Origin: JAFAMB01 sp963775805
Lineage (GTDB): Bacteria > Verrucomicrobiota > Verrucomicrobiia > Chthoniobacterales > JAFAMB01
Direction of reading: 5' to 3'
Length of the DNA stretch: 64,000 nucleotides
Assembly (NCBI GenBank): GCA_963775805.1
Contig: CAVZKG010000001.1
Coordinates: forward strand, 1,550,001-1,614,000
The position numbers and the translations under genes are program-made. Shown here piece after piece: positions 43,490-51,841 of the stretch (position 1 is its first letter; every line of letters begins with the position of its first letter). The notes beneath the pieces were generated by a model that saw nothing but the letters and a program-made list of their open reading frames with translations, did not search any database and was not told the DNA's origin.

Positions 43490-43519
43490 AAAAAGGCTTC
43501 TGGATCAAGTCCAGAAGCC
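43490..43519 (-). terminator. Rho-independent terminator after tRNA-Leu
   Basis: GGCTTCTGGA and TCCAGAAGCC form a perfect 10-bp stem with a five-base loop. On the minus strand it is followed by TTTTT. It lies 18 bp past the 3' end of tRNA-Leu and ends that transcript. Confidence 0.8.
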
Positions 43520-43537
43520 ATTTTACGAGTAAATGGA

Positions 43538-43625
43538 TGGTGCCGATGGCGGGACTCGAACCCGCACGACCCTTTCGGATCAACGGATTTTAAGTCCGTT
43601 GCGTCTGCCATTCCGCCACATCGGC
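43538..43625 (-). tRNA. tRNA-Leu (anticodon TAA), CCA encoded
   Basis: The acceptor stem pairs GCCGATG with CATCGGC, followed by A and an encoded CCA (43538-43540). The anticodon loop ACTTAAAAT gives TAA, reading UUA. It has a class II long variable arm and the T-loop GGTTCGAGTCC. In contrast to tRNA-Ser in this window, its CCA is encoded. Confidence 0.95.
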
Positions 43626-43766
43626 CGGTGCCAACAGGCTAGAAATGATCGGTCGTTCTGCAAGTGCAAAAACGGCGAAGCGACATTCTGTGCACCGAGT
43701 CCGAGGCCGACATTGCAACACCAGCCTTGGACTTGGTGCTCAAAAAAAGAAAGAAATGGATTGAAA

Positions 43767-44021
43767 TCAGGCCGCCGGAAGCTTTTCGACAACAGGCGAA
43801 GTCATTGATTTGGACAGATGATTTGTTGCACCGGATTTAGCCGCGCTTGTTGGAGCGGTGGTTCCGTGGCCGTTATGGTAAATCTCGGTTCTGAATATCG
43901 GAATCTCTTTCGGGGCTTCGATTCCGATCTTAACCGCGTCTCCGTCAATTCTGGTTACCTTGATGTGGATTGAATCCCCGATGACGATACCCTCGTTCAC
44001 CTTTCTGGATAGGATGAGCAT
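43767..44021 (-). CDS. csrA: Carbon storage regulator CsrA
   Basis: An 84-residue RNA-binding dimer that represses translation by covering GGA motifs in mRNA leaders. The core MLILSRKVNEGIVIGDSIHI through IGIEAPKEIPIFRTEIYHN is canonical, with Leu4 and Arg44 at the RNA-binding positions. A 30-residue Ser/Thr/Ala tail, longer than usual, follows. It is the last gene of a run with a FlgN-like gene and fliA, where CsrA often controls flagellar mRNA. Confidence 0.93.
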   Translation of the reverse strand: MLILSRKVNEGIVIGDSIHIKVTRIDGDAVKIGIEAPKEIPIFRTEIYHNGHGTTAPTSAAKSGATNHLSKSMTSPVVEKLPAA

Positions 44022-44118
44022 TCTTAATACTTTCTGTAATTTGCGCTTGTAGCCGATCCCTGTTCAGGGATTGCGAAGACCGGTTAAATTAGTGGGAGAT
44101 TCGCCAAACGATCTCCTG

Positions 44119-44523
44119 TCATACTGTGGAAGGAGTTTCCGTACAAAATCTCTGTTTTATGGTCTCGTTTTGACTGAGACATTCCTGCATCCGGGTACTG
44201 AGTCGCTCGACTTCTGCGAGCAACGCATCAACCAACGGATGAACGTAATCGGGGAATCTGTGGATCACTTCAACGATCTGGGCATCCTCACTTAGCAAAA
44301 ATTTTGAAGCACTATGCCGGACCGCCATCTCTCGGACCTGGGCACACCGAGAAATCACACGTAATTGGAGACGGATCTGCTCTTCCAGTCGCTCATTTTC
44401 TGCACTGTCACGCCGGTGCAGTGTGTCCGTCTGTTGAGTCAAAAGCCTGATAAGGTCACCCTTTTCCTGGAGCTCATTTCTCAACGCATCCACCAATTGA
44501 TTCCAGTCATCTTTCCCGTCCAT
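44119..44523 (-). CDS. FlgN-like coiled-coil protein
   Basis: A 134-residue, mostly helical protein. WNQLVDALRNELQEKGDLIR, then LLTQQTDTLHRRDSAENERL, resembles the FlgN export-chaperone coiled coil in pattern and length. The second half has another helical pair. It lies between fliA (19 bp upstream) and csrA on the same strand, which supports a flagellar role. FlgN sequences diverge strongly, so the family call is tentative. Confidence 0.55.
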   Translation of the reverse strand: MDGKDDWNQLVDALRNELQEKGDLIRLLTQQTDTLHRRDSAENERLEEQIRLQLRVISRCAQVREMAVRHSASKFLLSEDAQIVEVIHRFPDYVHPLVDALLAEVERLSTRMQECLSQNETIKQRFCTETPSTV

Positions 44524-44542
44524 AGTTTCCGAGATGGAAGTC

Positions 44543-45331
44543 TTAAGCCAGGAGGTTGACTAGGTAATTGCGAAGTTGTCCGACCGTTTGAGTGTGGATT
44601 TGGCAAATCCTAGATTCAGTCAGTCCGAAACAAGCGGCGATCTCGGACAGACGCATATTTTCGTAGTAGTACATCCCAAGAACTTTTTTCTGCACGGGTG
44701 GCAGCTGTTCCATCCGTTGAGCGAGCAATGCCAAGACTTCCTTTCGCTCCAGCACGTCGATCGGCGCGACACAGGAATCATCAGGAATGATATCGTGCAA
44801 AGACTGCTCTTCGAGTTCCGATTGCTCATCGGCCCCGTCCAGGGAAATGAATCTAACCGGACGAACCTCTTCCATGAGATCCGCGAGCTCTTCTTCGGTC
44901 ATTTGCATCTCGGCACAAATTGAATCCTGGCTGATAGAGCCCCCTTGCTCCTGTTCGAGCTTTGAAATCACAGACCCCAAACGCTTGGCTTTGGAGCGGG
45001 TCGCACGACTCATCCAATCCATCCGACGCAGTTCATCGAGGATCGCTCCGCGAATCCGGGTGGTCGCATAACTCGCGAAACTGCTCTCCCGCGACGGACG
45101 ATAATTCCGTGCGGCAGCAACAAGTCCCGTGACTCCTACGCTGTAAAGCTCATCAGCCTCAATTTTGCTGGGCAGCTTCCGTCTCATCTTCTCGACGATC
45201 GATCGGACGAGTGGAAGGTGATTCTCTAGCAGGCGCTGAAACGAGTCTTCGCTCGTTGAGGTTGAACTCGATCCGGTTGTTATCGGAGAATCGGACCGTT
45301 TATGAACTGTTGGGGCGGCTATCGTTTGCAT
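44543..45331 (-). CDS. fliA: FliA/WhiG-type sigma-28 factor
   Basis: A 262-residue alternative sigma factor of the flagellar class. Region 2: LLENHLPLVRSIVEKMRRKL, ELYSVGVTGLVAAARNYRPS and FASYATTRIRGAILDELRRM. The last block is the FliA signature with DWMSRATR. Region 3 follows at about residues 130-165. Region 4: QLPPVQKKVLGMYYYENMRL and SEIAACFGLTESRICQIHTQ. I took ATG 45331; a TTG eight codons upstream is also open. No flagellar structural genes are in the window. Confidence 0.9.
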   Translation of the reverse strand: MQTIAAPTVHKRSDSPITTGSSSTSTSEDSFQRLLENHLPLVRSIVEKMRRKLPSKIEADELYSVGVTGLVAAARNYRPSRESSFASYATTRIRGAILDELRRMDWMSRATRSKAKRLGSVISKLEQEQGGSISQDSICAEMQMTEEELADLMEEVRPVRFISLDGADEQSELEEQSLHDIIPDDSCVAPIDVLERKEVLALLAQRMEQLPPVQKKVLGMYYYENMRLSEIAACFGLTESRICQIHTQTVGQLRNYLVNLLA

Positions 45332-45589
45332 TCGCTCAGGTTTGCGGGTTACCAAAGCAATTCGGATACCAACCCTTTTTACAAATTTTTTAAATCACGT
45401 AACTTCCTTATGACTAGGTATTTATATCTTTGGACATTTTTTGAAGCGGCGTTGGCACTCAATTTTTGCCGGGTAAAACCCCTAAATCAGGGATCTCCGG
45501 CAACGGCAGCTCGGCAAATTCTGCCGACTACCCTGGAACCGGTAGATTCTGCCGGTGGGATCCGCTTTATGTCCTCCTCTCTGCCGGAT

Positions 45590-45845
45590 TTGCACAGGAG
45601 ACCGCAGCGCGACGCAGGCCGCAACTAAATGGATGCGGTATCGACAGGTGTCGCTGACACTCCGATACGCCCATACGCCGACACTGCATCTATGTGGCTG
45701 GGGCTGTTGCCCCGTTGTGCCTTGTATCTTCCCTGTGGTGAACCTTTCCCGGGGAGTGGACAGGCGAGACGCCTATCCTACGATCGCCGACACCCCCGAT
45801 ACGCCCACGCGCCGATACTGCATCCATGTGGTTACGGGCCCCCGC
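45590..45845. repeat. Family A repeat, copy 7
   Basis: Modules occur in both orientations: 'actaaatggatgcggtatcg', 'ccgatacgcccatacgccga', 'ttcccggggagtggacaggc' and 'cctacgatcgccgacaccc'. It ends at the mqnE stop codon. The rest of 45332-45589 has no gene; it must hold the fliA promoter. Confidence 0.7.
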
Positions 45846-45848
45846 GCC

Positions 45849-46973
45849 CTACGCGGCGGGAGCAGCCTCGTATTGCGATCCCTGACTTGCACGGATCGGG
45901 CGGTAGTAGCTATCGCGCTGCATCGGATCACGGCCGGCTTCACGGATACTTCGCTCGAGCGTCGCTTTGGTCTGCTCTTGCGGGGTACTGGATCCAGCCA
46001 TGTGAAAAATCTTTTCTTCCATGAGTGTGCCATGCAAGTCGTCAACGCCGTAATTGAGAGAAACCTGCGCAAGCGGCAACGTCATCGCAATCCAGTAACC
46101 GGTGATATGATCAAAGTTATCTAAATAGATTCGGCTAACAGCCAGATTCCGGAGTTGATCGAGTGCAGTAGCCGGTCTGATATGCTTTAACTCGGTCGTT
46201 TCCGGGACAAACGCGAAGGGCACAAACCCTGTAAACCCTCCTGTTTCGTCCTGAAGTTCGCGCAACTGCCGCAAATGATCGACTCGATGCTCGATCGTTT
46301 CGATATGCCCGAAAAGCATTGTGCAGGTGCTTCGTCCCCCCATTTGATGCCACAACCGATGCACTTCTTTCCATTCTTCCGCAGTTTCTTTACCTCGGCA
46401 GATTTTGTCCCGGACACCAGGATGAAAGATTTCTGCACCGCCGCCTGTGAGAGAATTTAGACCGACATCACGCAGACTATCAAGAGTCTGCCGGAGAGAC
46501 TTCTTGAAGATGCGTTCGGCCAAGTGCCTGACCTCAATCGCAGTAAAAGCTTTGATATGGAGGCCCGGATCGAGCGCGCGAAGACTGCTTAAAAGTTTCA
46601 GATACCATTCACCAGGCAGGGTCGGATGAAGGCCACCGACCATGTGCACCTCCGTTATCCCATGTTCGAGCGATTTCCGAGTGGTCTCGACGATCTCCGG
46701 AATGGCGAGCTCAAAGGCATGAGGATCCCGTTTCCTGGCACCGAACGCGCAAAACTGGCAGGAAAGAATGCAAAGGTTCGAATAATTGATATATCGATTC
46801 AGGATATACGTTGCCCGGTTCCCATTTTTTCGTTCGCGAACAATGTTCGCGATGAGCCCGAGCGCGTTAATATCGGTGGAATGGTAGAGTTGCGCAGCTT
46901 CGTCCTCATTGATTCGTTCGGCGGCCACGACTTTGTCGTAGATCGAGCGTAACTCTTGGGAGACGAGCCTCAT
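45849..46973 (-). CDS. mqnE: Aminofutalosine synthase MqnE
   Basis: A 374-residue radical-SAM enzyme that joins chorismate-derived enolpyruvyl benzoate to an adenosyl radical in the futalosine route to menaquinone. The cluster motif is NLCILSCQFCAFGARKRDPH. MqnE signatures follow: ITEVHMVGGLHPTLPGEWYL, GLNSLTGGGAEIFHPGVRDK, RELQDETGGFTGFVPFAF and YGVDDLHGTLMEEKIFHMAG. I took ATG 46973; a GTG six codons upstream is also open. No other mqn gene is in view. It diverges from an ECF sigma gene. Confidence 0.92.
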   Translation of the reverse strand: MRLVSQELRSIYDKVVAAERINEDEAAQLYHSTDINALGLIANIVRERKNGNRATYILNRYINYSNLCILSCQFCAFGARKRDPHAFELAIPEIVETTRKSLEHGITEVHMVGGLHPTLPGEWYLKLLSSLRALDPGLHIKAFTAIEVRHLAERIFKKSLRQTLDSLRDVGLNSLTGGGAEIFHPGVRDKICRGKETAEEWKEVHRLWHQMGGRSTCTMLFGHIETIEHRVDHLRQLRELQDETGGFTGFVPFAFVPETTELKHIRPATALDQLRNLAVSRIYLDNFDHITGYWIAMTLPLAQVSLNYGVDDLHGTLMEEKIFHMAGSSTPQEQTKATLERSIREAGRDPMQRDSYYRPIRASQGSQYEAAPAA

Positions 46974-47090
46974 GCTTGTGAAATTATTCACAAATTAAAC
47001 CTGACACATGACCTTTCTCTCATCAAGCTCGCCGCAAAGTTCCTCGTTTCCCAGCAACATTTGAAGTTGCGAGGGGTTCTACAGGATACG

Positions 47091-47684
47091 ATGAGTCTTG
47101 CCCGTCGAATGTTAAATCCATCCATGCACCCTGCGGAAACTCCCGAGCCTGAGATCGGTTGGATGGCCCGCATTCGAGACGGAGACATGGAGGCTCTACG
47201 GCTGCTTGTGGAGATGCATCAGTCCCGAGTGATCGGGACGATCAGCAAAATGCTCGGTTCTGAAGCCGAGGCGGAAGACCTCGCACAGCAGGTCTTTATA
47301 CGCGTTTGGAAATCCGCTCCGCGCTACCAGCCAACCGCAAAGTTCACTACCTGGCTCTTCCGTATCACCCGCAATCTGGTTTTCAACGAACTCAGGCGCA
47401 GACGTCATTTCGCAGATCAGCCGGACGAAGCACCGGAGCCGATCGAACGACCGGAAAAGGAGCCGGACCGAGTATTGCTGGACGACGAGCTTCAGCGCGC
47501 GATCCAGGAGGCGATCAGCCAGCTCCCGGAAACGCAGCGAATGGCAATCATCCTGCGCCGATACGAGGAGCTGCCTTACGAAGAGATTGCGAAAGCAATG
47601 GGAACGACGGTGCCGGCGGTCAAAAGCATTCTGTTCAGGGCGCGAGCCGAGCTTCGGGAGCGCCTGGCAAAATATTTGGGTTAA
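47091..47684 (+). CDS. ECF-type RNA polymerase sigma factor
   Basis: A 197-residue sigma factor. Region 2 includes GSEAEAEDLAQQVFIRVWKS and TWLFRITRNLVFNELRRRRH. Region 4 includes ISQLPETQRMAIILRRYEEL and YEEIAKAMGTTVPAVKSILF. I chose ATG 47091, with AGGA six bases upstream; the frame is open to 46956 but that part overlaps the mqnE leader and is not conserved. Its stop overlaps the convergent nnr stop by four bases. No anti-sigma gene is adjacent. Confidence 0.88.
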   Translation: MSLARRMLNPSMHPAETPEPEIGWMARIRDGDMEALRLLVEMHQSRVIGTISKMLGSEAEAEDLAQQVFIRVWKSAPRYQPTAKFTTWLFRITRNLVFNELRRRRHFADQPDEAPEPIERPEKEPDRVLLDDELQRAIQEAISQLPETQRMAIILRRYEELPYEEIAKAMGTTVPAVKSILFRARAELRERLAKYLG

Positions 47685-49159
47685 CCGTTGCGCGCTTCGC
47701 GGAACGCTCGACCGAGAAACGAATAGAGGTCGGACGGTAGCATCGCCTCCTCGGAAGAATGATCTGCCGCGAACTCCGCTGCTCTCCCGCAAAGCCACGC
47801 ACCTAGCCTGCCGGCATCGAAATCGGGAACGCCCCGAGCGAGAAGGGCGGTGCAGACACCTGTTAGAACGTCACCGGAACCACCTGTCGCAAGACCGGGT
47901 GATCCGGTCGAATTGTAGGCCATCGGCTTCCCCTTTTTGCCGACGAGGGTCCGAGCACCCTTCAGCAACAGCGCACACGGAAACTCGGTCGTAAACTCCC
48001 GGACAATTTCGATTCGGGTCTTGCCGCTCGTCGACCAGAGCCGCCCCATTTCTCCAGGGTGCGGCGTCAAGAGGCGTGGTCCGGCGCAGTTTTGCAATGT
48101 ATGTACCGAACTCGAAAGTGCGTTCAACGCGTCTGCATCCACGACCATCGGCCCATCAAACCGGGAAACCACTTCAAGGATCGCTTCCGGCTTGGCAGCG
48201 CCGAGACCGGGACCAATTCCGATCGCGTCCAAGCGATCTTCAAGGACCGAGCGGAGATCCTCAATCGGCTTCACCATAATTTCCGGGGCAACGGTGCACA
48301 CCACCAGACTGTAGATTATTTCCGGCACATAAAGAGTGATCAACCCCCCACCGGCGCGAGCCGCAGCGATGGAGCATAAGACGGAGGCTCCCACGAAGCC
48401 CCGTGAACCAGCCACAATTCCAATTCGTCCGAAATTGCCTTTGTGCGAGTCAAACGGCCGCCGCGGTACCAGCGTCCGCAAGTTGACCGGAGAACTAAAT
48501 AGAGCTCGCTCGGGATTCGCAATCGCACGCCACGTCAGGTCAGGCAACTCGATCACAAGAATGCGGCCGACAAAATTTGTTGCATCGTCTCGGAACAACG
48601 CCCTCTTCGGGAAACTGATCGTTATCGTGAAGTCCGCCATGACGGCGTCGGCGTCTACTCCGTCTTCCCCCACTCCGGTTGGCAGATCGACCGCATAGAT
48701 ATCTGCGTTGGTTTGAACACGCAGAGCGTTCATTTCCCGGGTAAACGCCTTCAGCGACGGGCCGAGCAGGGACCTGGACCCAAGCCCAAGGAGCCCGTCG
48801 ATGATTACTTTCGGCCGATCTTTTGGCAAATTCGTGACAGGCGCATCCTGCCGACGCGCTTGCAGCGTCTGCATCTTTTTCTTCGGGAGCGGCTGCAAAC
48901 CGCTGTCCGGCACGAGTTGCCTGGTCCAGATTTCCCAACCGGCTCGCGCAAGCAATGCTGCGGCAACGATCGCGTCGCCGGCATTATTGCCTTTGCCCAA
49001 GTAGGCTACGCAGATGCCGGGCCGAGGTTCGCGCTGCAGAATGGCATTTGCGATTCCCTCGGCCGCCTGATCCATCAACGTTTCGGCTTCGATGCCATCC
49101 GCGAACGCAGCCCGCTCGAGTTCCGACACCTCTTGCGAAGTGAGGATCGCATCAATCAC
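47681..49159 (-). CDS. nnr: Bifunctional NAD(P)HX epimerase/dehydratase
   Basis: A 492-residue repair enzyme for hydrated NAD(P)H. The N-terminal YjeF_N epimerase domain (about residues 1-215) has LMDQAAEGIANAIL, YLGKGNNAGDAIVAAALLAR and VDLPTGVGEDG. The C-terminal ADP-dependent dehydratase, ribokinase-like, (about 230-480) has SHKGNFGRIGIVAGSRGFVG, LLTPHPGEMGRLW, LLKGARTLVG and the catalytic NSTGSPGLATGGSGDVLTG. Its start overlaps the YceI stop by four bases, so both are co-transcribed. Confidence 0.92.
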   Translation of the reverse strand: MIDAILTSQEVSELERAAFADGIEAETLMDQAAEGIANAILQREPRPGICVAYLGKGNNAGDAIVAAALLARAGWEIWTRQLVPDSGLQPLPKKKMQTLQARRQDAPVTNLPKDRPKVIIDGLLGLGSRSLLGPSLKAFTREMNALRVQTNADIYAVDLPTGVGEDGVDADAVMADFTITISFPKRALFRDDATNFVGRILVIELPDLTWRAIANPERALFSSPVNLRTLVPRRPFDSHKGNFGRIGIVAGSRGFVGASVLCSIAAARAGGGLITLYVPEIIYSLVVCTVAPEIMVKPIEDLRSVLEDRLDAIGIGPGLGAAKPEAILEVVSRFDGPMVVDADALNALSSSVHTLQNCAGPRLLTPHPGEMGRLWSTSGKTRIEIVREFTTEFPCALLLKGARTLVGKKGKPMAYNSTGSPGLATGGSGDVLTGVCTALLARGVPDFDAGRLGAWLCGRAAEFAADHSSEEAMLPSDLYSFLGRAFREARNG

Positions 49160-49749
49160 TGGGCAGCTTTTTTGTCCGCTTCGACGTGGAGTTCAATCTT
49201 GACGTCGTCTCCGACGACTTGGGTCCCTTCGACCACTTTGTTCCAGGACAAGCCGAAATCGCTACGCTTGACTGCAGTTGTTGCATCCCAGCCGCTGACA
49301 ATTGAACCCGGCTTCATTCCGGGCCCTTTACCAATCAGCTCGACATTCAAAACGACCTCTTTTGTAACACCATGCATGGTTAGATCGCCGGTGACTTCTG
49401 CGGTGGTCTTGCCTGTCGATTTGACCGATTTGCTCTTGAAAGTGATCGTTGGGAATTGTTCGGCGTTGAAGAAGTTTGCCGATCGCAAATCGTCATCACG
49501 CATTTTGACCCCGGTATCGATACTGGTGGTCTTGATTGTTACATCGACGGAGGACTGCTCCGGGTTCGCTTCGTCGAAAGTGATCGATCCTTCAAAGTCG
49601 TCAAACTTGCCCGGCACGTTCGAAAAGAGGTGCCGAACCTGAAAACCGATCGTTGAGTGAGCTTTGTCGAACACGAAGGTGTCGGCAGCGACAGCGGAAT
49701 GCATGAGCATTAACGCCGTTAGTGAGGAGAGGATTGCTATTTTCTTCAT
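49156..49749 (-). CDS. Periplasmic YceI-family lipid-binding protein
   Basis: A 197-residue exported lipocalin-like protein. Signal peptide MKKIAILSSLTALMLMHSAV cut after AVA. The YceI barrel includes FVFDKAHSTIGFQVRHLFSN, GSITFDEANPEQSSVDVTIK, MRDDDLRSANFFNAEQFPTI and DLTMHGVTKEVVLNVELIGK, ending DDVKIELHVEADK. The family binds polyisoprenoids or similar lipids. It precedes nnr with an ATGA overlap. Confidence 0.92.
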   Translation of the reverse strand: MKKIAILSSLTALMLMHSAVAADTFVFDKAHSTIGFQVRHLFSNVPGKFDDFEGSITFDEANPEQSSVDVTIKTTSIDTGVKMRDDDLRSANFFNAEQFPTITFKSKSVKSTGKTTAEVTGDLTMHGVTKEVVLNVELIGKGPGMKPGSIVSGWDATTAVKRSDFGLSWNKVVEGTQVVGDDVKIELHVEADKKAAQ

Positions 49750-49827
49750 ACGAATATTCCGGCTCTACCTAAGAACCAGCAAGCAACGGAGTCAATCGCT
49801 CAAAAATCCGGAATCCAGGTTCGAAAA

Positions 49828-49867
49828 GAGAAAACCCGTTAAGCCGCCAGGCCAAACGGGTTTTCTC
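49828..49867 (-). terminator. Terminator after the HU gene
   Basis: GAGAAAACCCGTT and AACGGGTTTTCTC form a perfect 13-bp stem with a 14-base loop. On the minus strand the arm ends TTTTCTCTTTT. It lies about 45 bp past the HU stop codon. Confidence 0.75.
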
Positions 49868-49910
49868 GGTCGCGGGGGGGGAAACATGTTCCCTGGTTGC
49901 CCTCTGATGC

Positions 49911-50186
49911 CTAGACTTTGCTTTTAAAGTCCTTGCCTGGGACAAACTTGACGGTCTTTGACTTCGGGATACGAATCTGCTGAAGAGTTTTCGGATTGAC
50001 TCCTTTTCTCGCTTTTCTCTCAACTACCTTGAAGGTCCCAAATCCTACCAACTGGACGATCTTATCCTTTTTCACGCCGAGCTTTACGGCGTTGATTACT
50101 GCTGTGACCGCCCTTTCCGCTTCCGTTTTACTCGTTTCGCTGCCGAGCTGCTTTTGGACCGCTTCAACTAACTCTACTTTGTTCAT
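49911..50186 (-). CDS. hup: HU-family DNA-binding protein
   Basis: A 91-residue nucleoid protein that bends DNA non-specifically as a dimer. MNKVELVEAVQKQLGSETSK gives the N-terminal helices. VQLVGFGTFKVVERKARKGV and NPKTLQQIRIPKSKTVKFVP form the beta arm; the tip motif is NPKT where HU usually has NPQT. It is followed by a good terminator and stands alone. Confidence 0.93.
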   Translation of the reverse strand: MNKVELVEAVQKQLGSETSKTEAERAVTAVINAVKLGVKKDKIVQLVGFGTFKVVERKARKGVNPKTLQQIRIPKSKTVKFVPGKDFKSKV

Positions 50187-50318
50187 GATAAACGAGGCGT
50201 TTGTCGTGCGACGAGAGGCTTTGGAACCTAGTATCCAAGCCGGTTTGCGGACGAACGCTCCTAATTTTGTCGTTTTGACAACATTCGCCAGTTTTTGTCA
50301 ATGCATTAATGCTTTTTT

Positions 50319-50852
50319 ATGGACTCAAATCTAATCCTGGAGCGGCTTGAGCGGTATCTCGGCGTAAAACCGATCGTTCCACCTGACGTTTACGTCGCCC
50401 CAAACGCCACCATTCTCGGCAAGGTGACCGTCGGCTCGCGGTCCAGTATCTGGTTCCAGAGCGTCATTCGAGCCGACATCAATGAAATACAAATCGGCTC
50501 AGAAACCAATATTCAGGATGGTTCGATCCTTCACGTGGCAGACCGTTACAGCCTCAGGATCGGGGACCAGGTGACCTGCGGACATCGGGCGATTCTCCAC
50601 GCGTGCGTCATCCATGACCGAGTGCTGATCGGGATGAATGCGACCGTGATGGATGGCGCGGATATTGGAAGCGGCTCCATTGTTGGGGCGGGCGCATTAG
50701 TCACAAAAGGAATGACGATTCCACCTTGCTCACTGGTTCTGGGCGCTCCGGCGAGAGTTGTCCGAATGTTGACCACAGACGAGGAAAAAGAGATTTCCGA
50801 ACTCGCTTTGAAATATGTAGTGGTCGCAAAACGTTATTTAAAAATGGGTTAA
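50319..50852 (+). CDS. Gamma-carbonic anhydrase family protein
   Basis: A 177-residue left-handed beta-helix trimer subunit (YrdA/CaiE-like). Hexapeptide repeats run from VYVAPNATILGKVTVGSRSS onward. The zinc histidines lie in SILHVADRY and in TCGHRAILHACVIHD. ATVMDGADIGSGSIVGAGAL and LVLGAPARVVRMLT close the helix. The family hydrates CO2 or binds metal without known activity. It is divergent from the HU gene. Confidence 0.9.
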   Translation: MDSNLILERLERYLGVKPIVPPDVYVAPNATILGKVTVGSRSSIWFQSVIRADINEIQIGSETNIQDGSILHVADRYSLRIGDQVTCGHRAILHACVIHDRVLIGMNATVMDGADIGSGSIVGAGALVTKGMTIPPCSLVLGAPARVVRMLTTDEEKEISELALKYVVVAKRYLKMG

Positions 50853-50886
50853 AAACGGTCGCTGATACCGTTTGAGGCCGGAAGTG

Positions 50887-51717
50887 TTAACCCTCCGGCA
50901 GCGTTGAATAGTCGATGGTCCGAAGCCTGTCGCGTCTCACACCAAGTCTCGGGATGCATTCAATCAATGCTTGCGTATACGGGTGCTGCGGGGTTCGCAA
51001 AACCGATTCGGTGTCGCCATATTCAACGATCCGACCGCGAAACATTACGGCGACCTTGTCGGCCAGTCCCCGGATGATTCCAAAATTGTGAGTGATGAGA
51101 ATGATCGACATTCGATACTTGCGTTTCAGGTCACGGAACAGATCGAGAATTTGTCTCTGGATCGTAACATCCAGTGCAGTTGTTGGTTCATCCGCTACCA
51201 AGACCGCTGGACGGCAACAAAGGGCCATCGCGATCATCACGCGTTGCTGCATGCCGCCGCTGAGTTGAAATGGATAATCCTTAAATCTTCCAGCTGCATC
51301 GATAATCCCGACCTGCTCCAGCCAATGGATGACTTCCTTTCTCACATCGCGCACATCCGGTCGATGCAAGCGGATTGCCTCCCCAATCTGTTCGTGAATC
51401 GAAAACACCGGATTCAAACTTGTCGCAGGTTCCTGGAATATATAGGCGATCTGATTTCCGCGAAGTGCGCGCAGCTCGCGTTCGTTCATACTCAGAATCG
51501 ATTTTCCTTCGAACAGGATTTCACCGGCTTCGTAGATCGCAGGCGGCTCTGGTAGCAGCCGTGTAAGCGCCATAGCGGTCACTGATTTGCCACTTCCACT
51601 TTCTCCGACAATTGCCAATGTTTCTCCTTTCTGCAGGGCGAACGAAACGGAGCGGACTGCGCGAACCATTACTCCATCGGATTGGAAATTGACTGTAAGA
51701 TCCCTGACTTCCAGCAT
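50887..51717 (-). CDS. Oligopeptide-type ABC transporter ATPase (OppD/DppD family)
   Basis: A 276-residue ATPase. Walker A VGESGSGKSVTAMAL, QEPATSLNPVFSIHEQIGEA, signature LSGGMQQRVMIAMAL, Walker B LVADEPTTALDVTIQ and ITHNFGIIRGLADKVAVMFR identify the DppD/OppD group. The C-terminal tail HPYTQALIECIPRLGVR is typical; the family usually extends about 40 residues further, with Cys for an Fe-S site that is missing here. No permease or partner ATPase is adjacent. Confidence 0.88.
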   Translation of the reverse strand: MLEVRDLTVNFQSDGVMVRAVRSVSFALQKGETLAIVGESGSGKSVTAMALTRLLPEPPAIYEAGEILFEGKSILSMNERELRALRGNQIAYIFQEPATSLNPVFSIHEQIGEAIRLHRPDVRDVRKEVIHWLEQVGIIDAAGRFKDYPFQLSGGMQQRVMIAMALCCRPAVLVADEPTTALDVTIQRQILDLFRDLKRKYRMSIILITHNFGIIRGLADKVAVMFRGRIVEYGDTESVLRTPQHPYTQALIECIPRLGVRRDRLRTIDYSTLPEG

Positions 51718-51841
51718 TAGCCTTAATTAGCGCTAAAATCCCGCAAACCAAGGCGCTTGTGAGAAATTCGCTGGCTGGGACCGTATCGGCCGAGATCTGA
51801 ATGATTGAAAACAGCTCCTCTGGAGAATAGAAATTCGTTTT

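Noticed and set aside
45555..46124. 189-codon plus-strand frame
   Set aside because: Its first half is repeat family A and its second half is antisense to mqnE.
46956..47090. 45-residue N-terminal extension of the ECF sigma factor
   Set aside because: It overlaps the mqnE leader, shows no sigma-factor similarity, and the downstream ATG has a good ribosome site.
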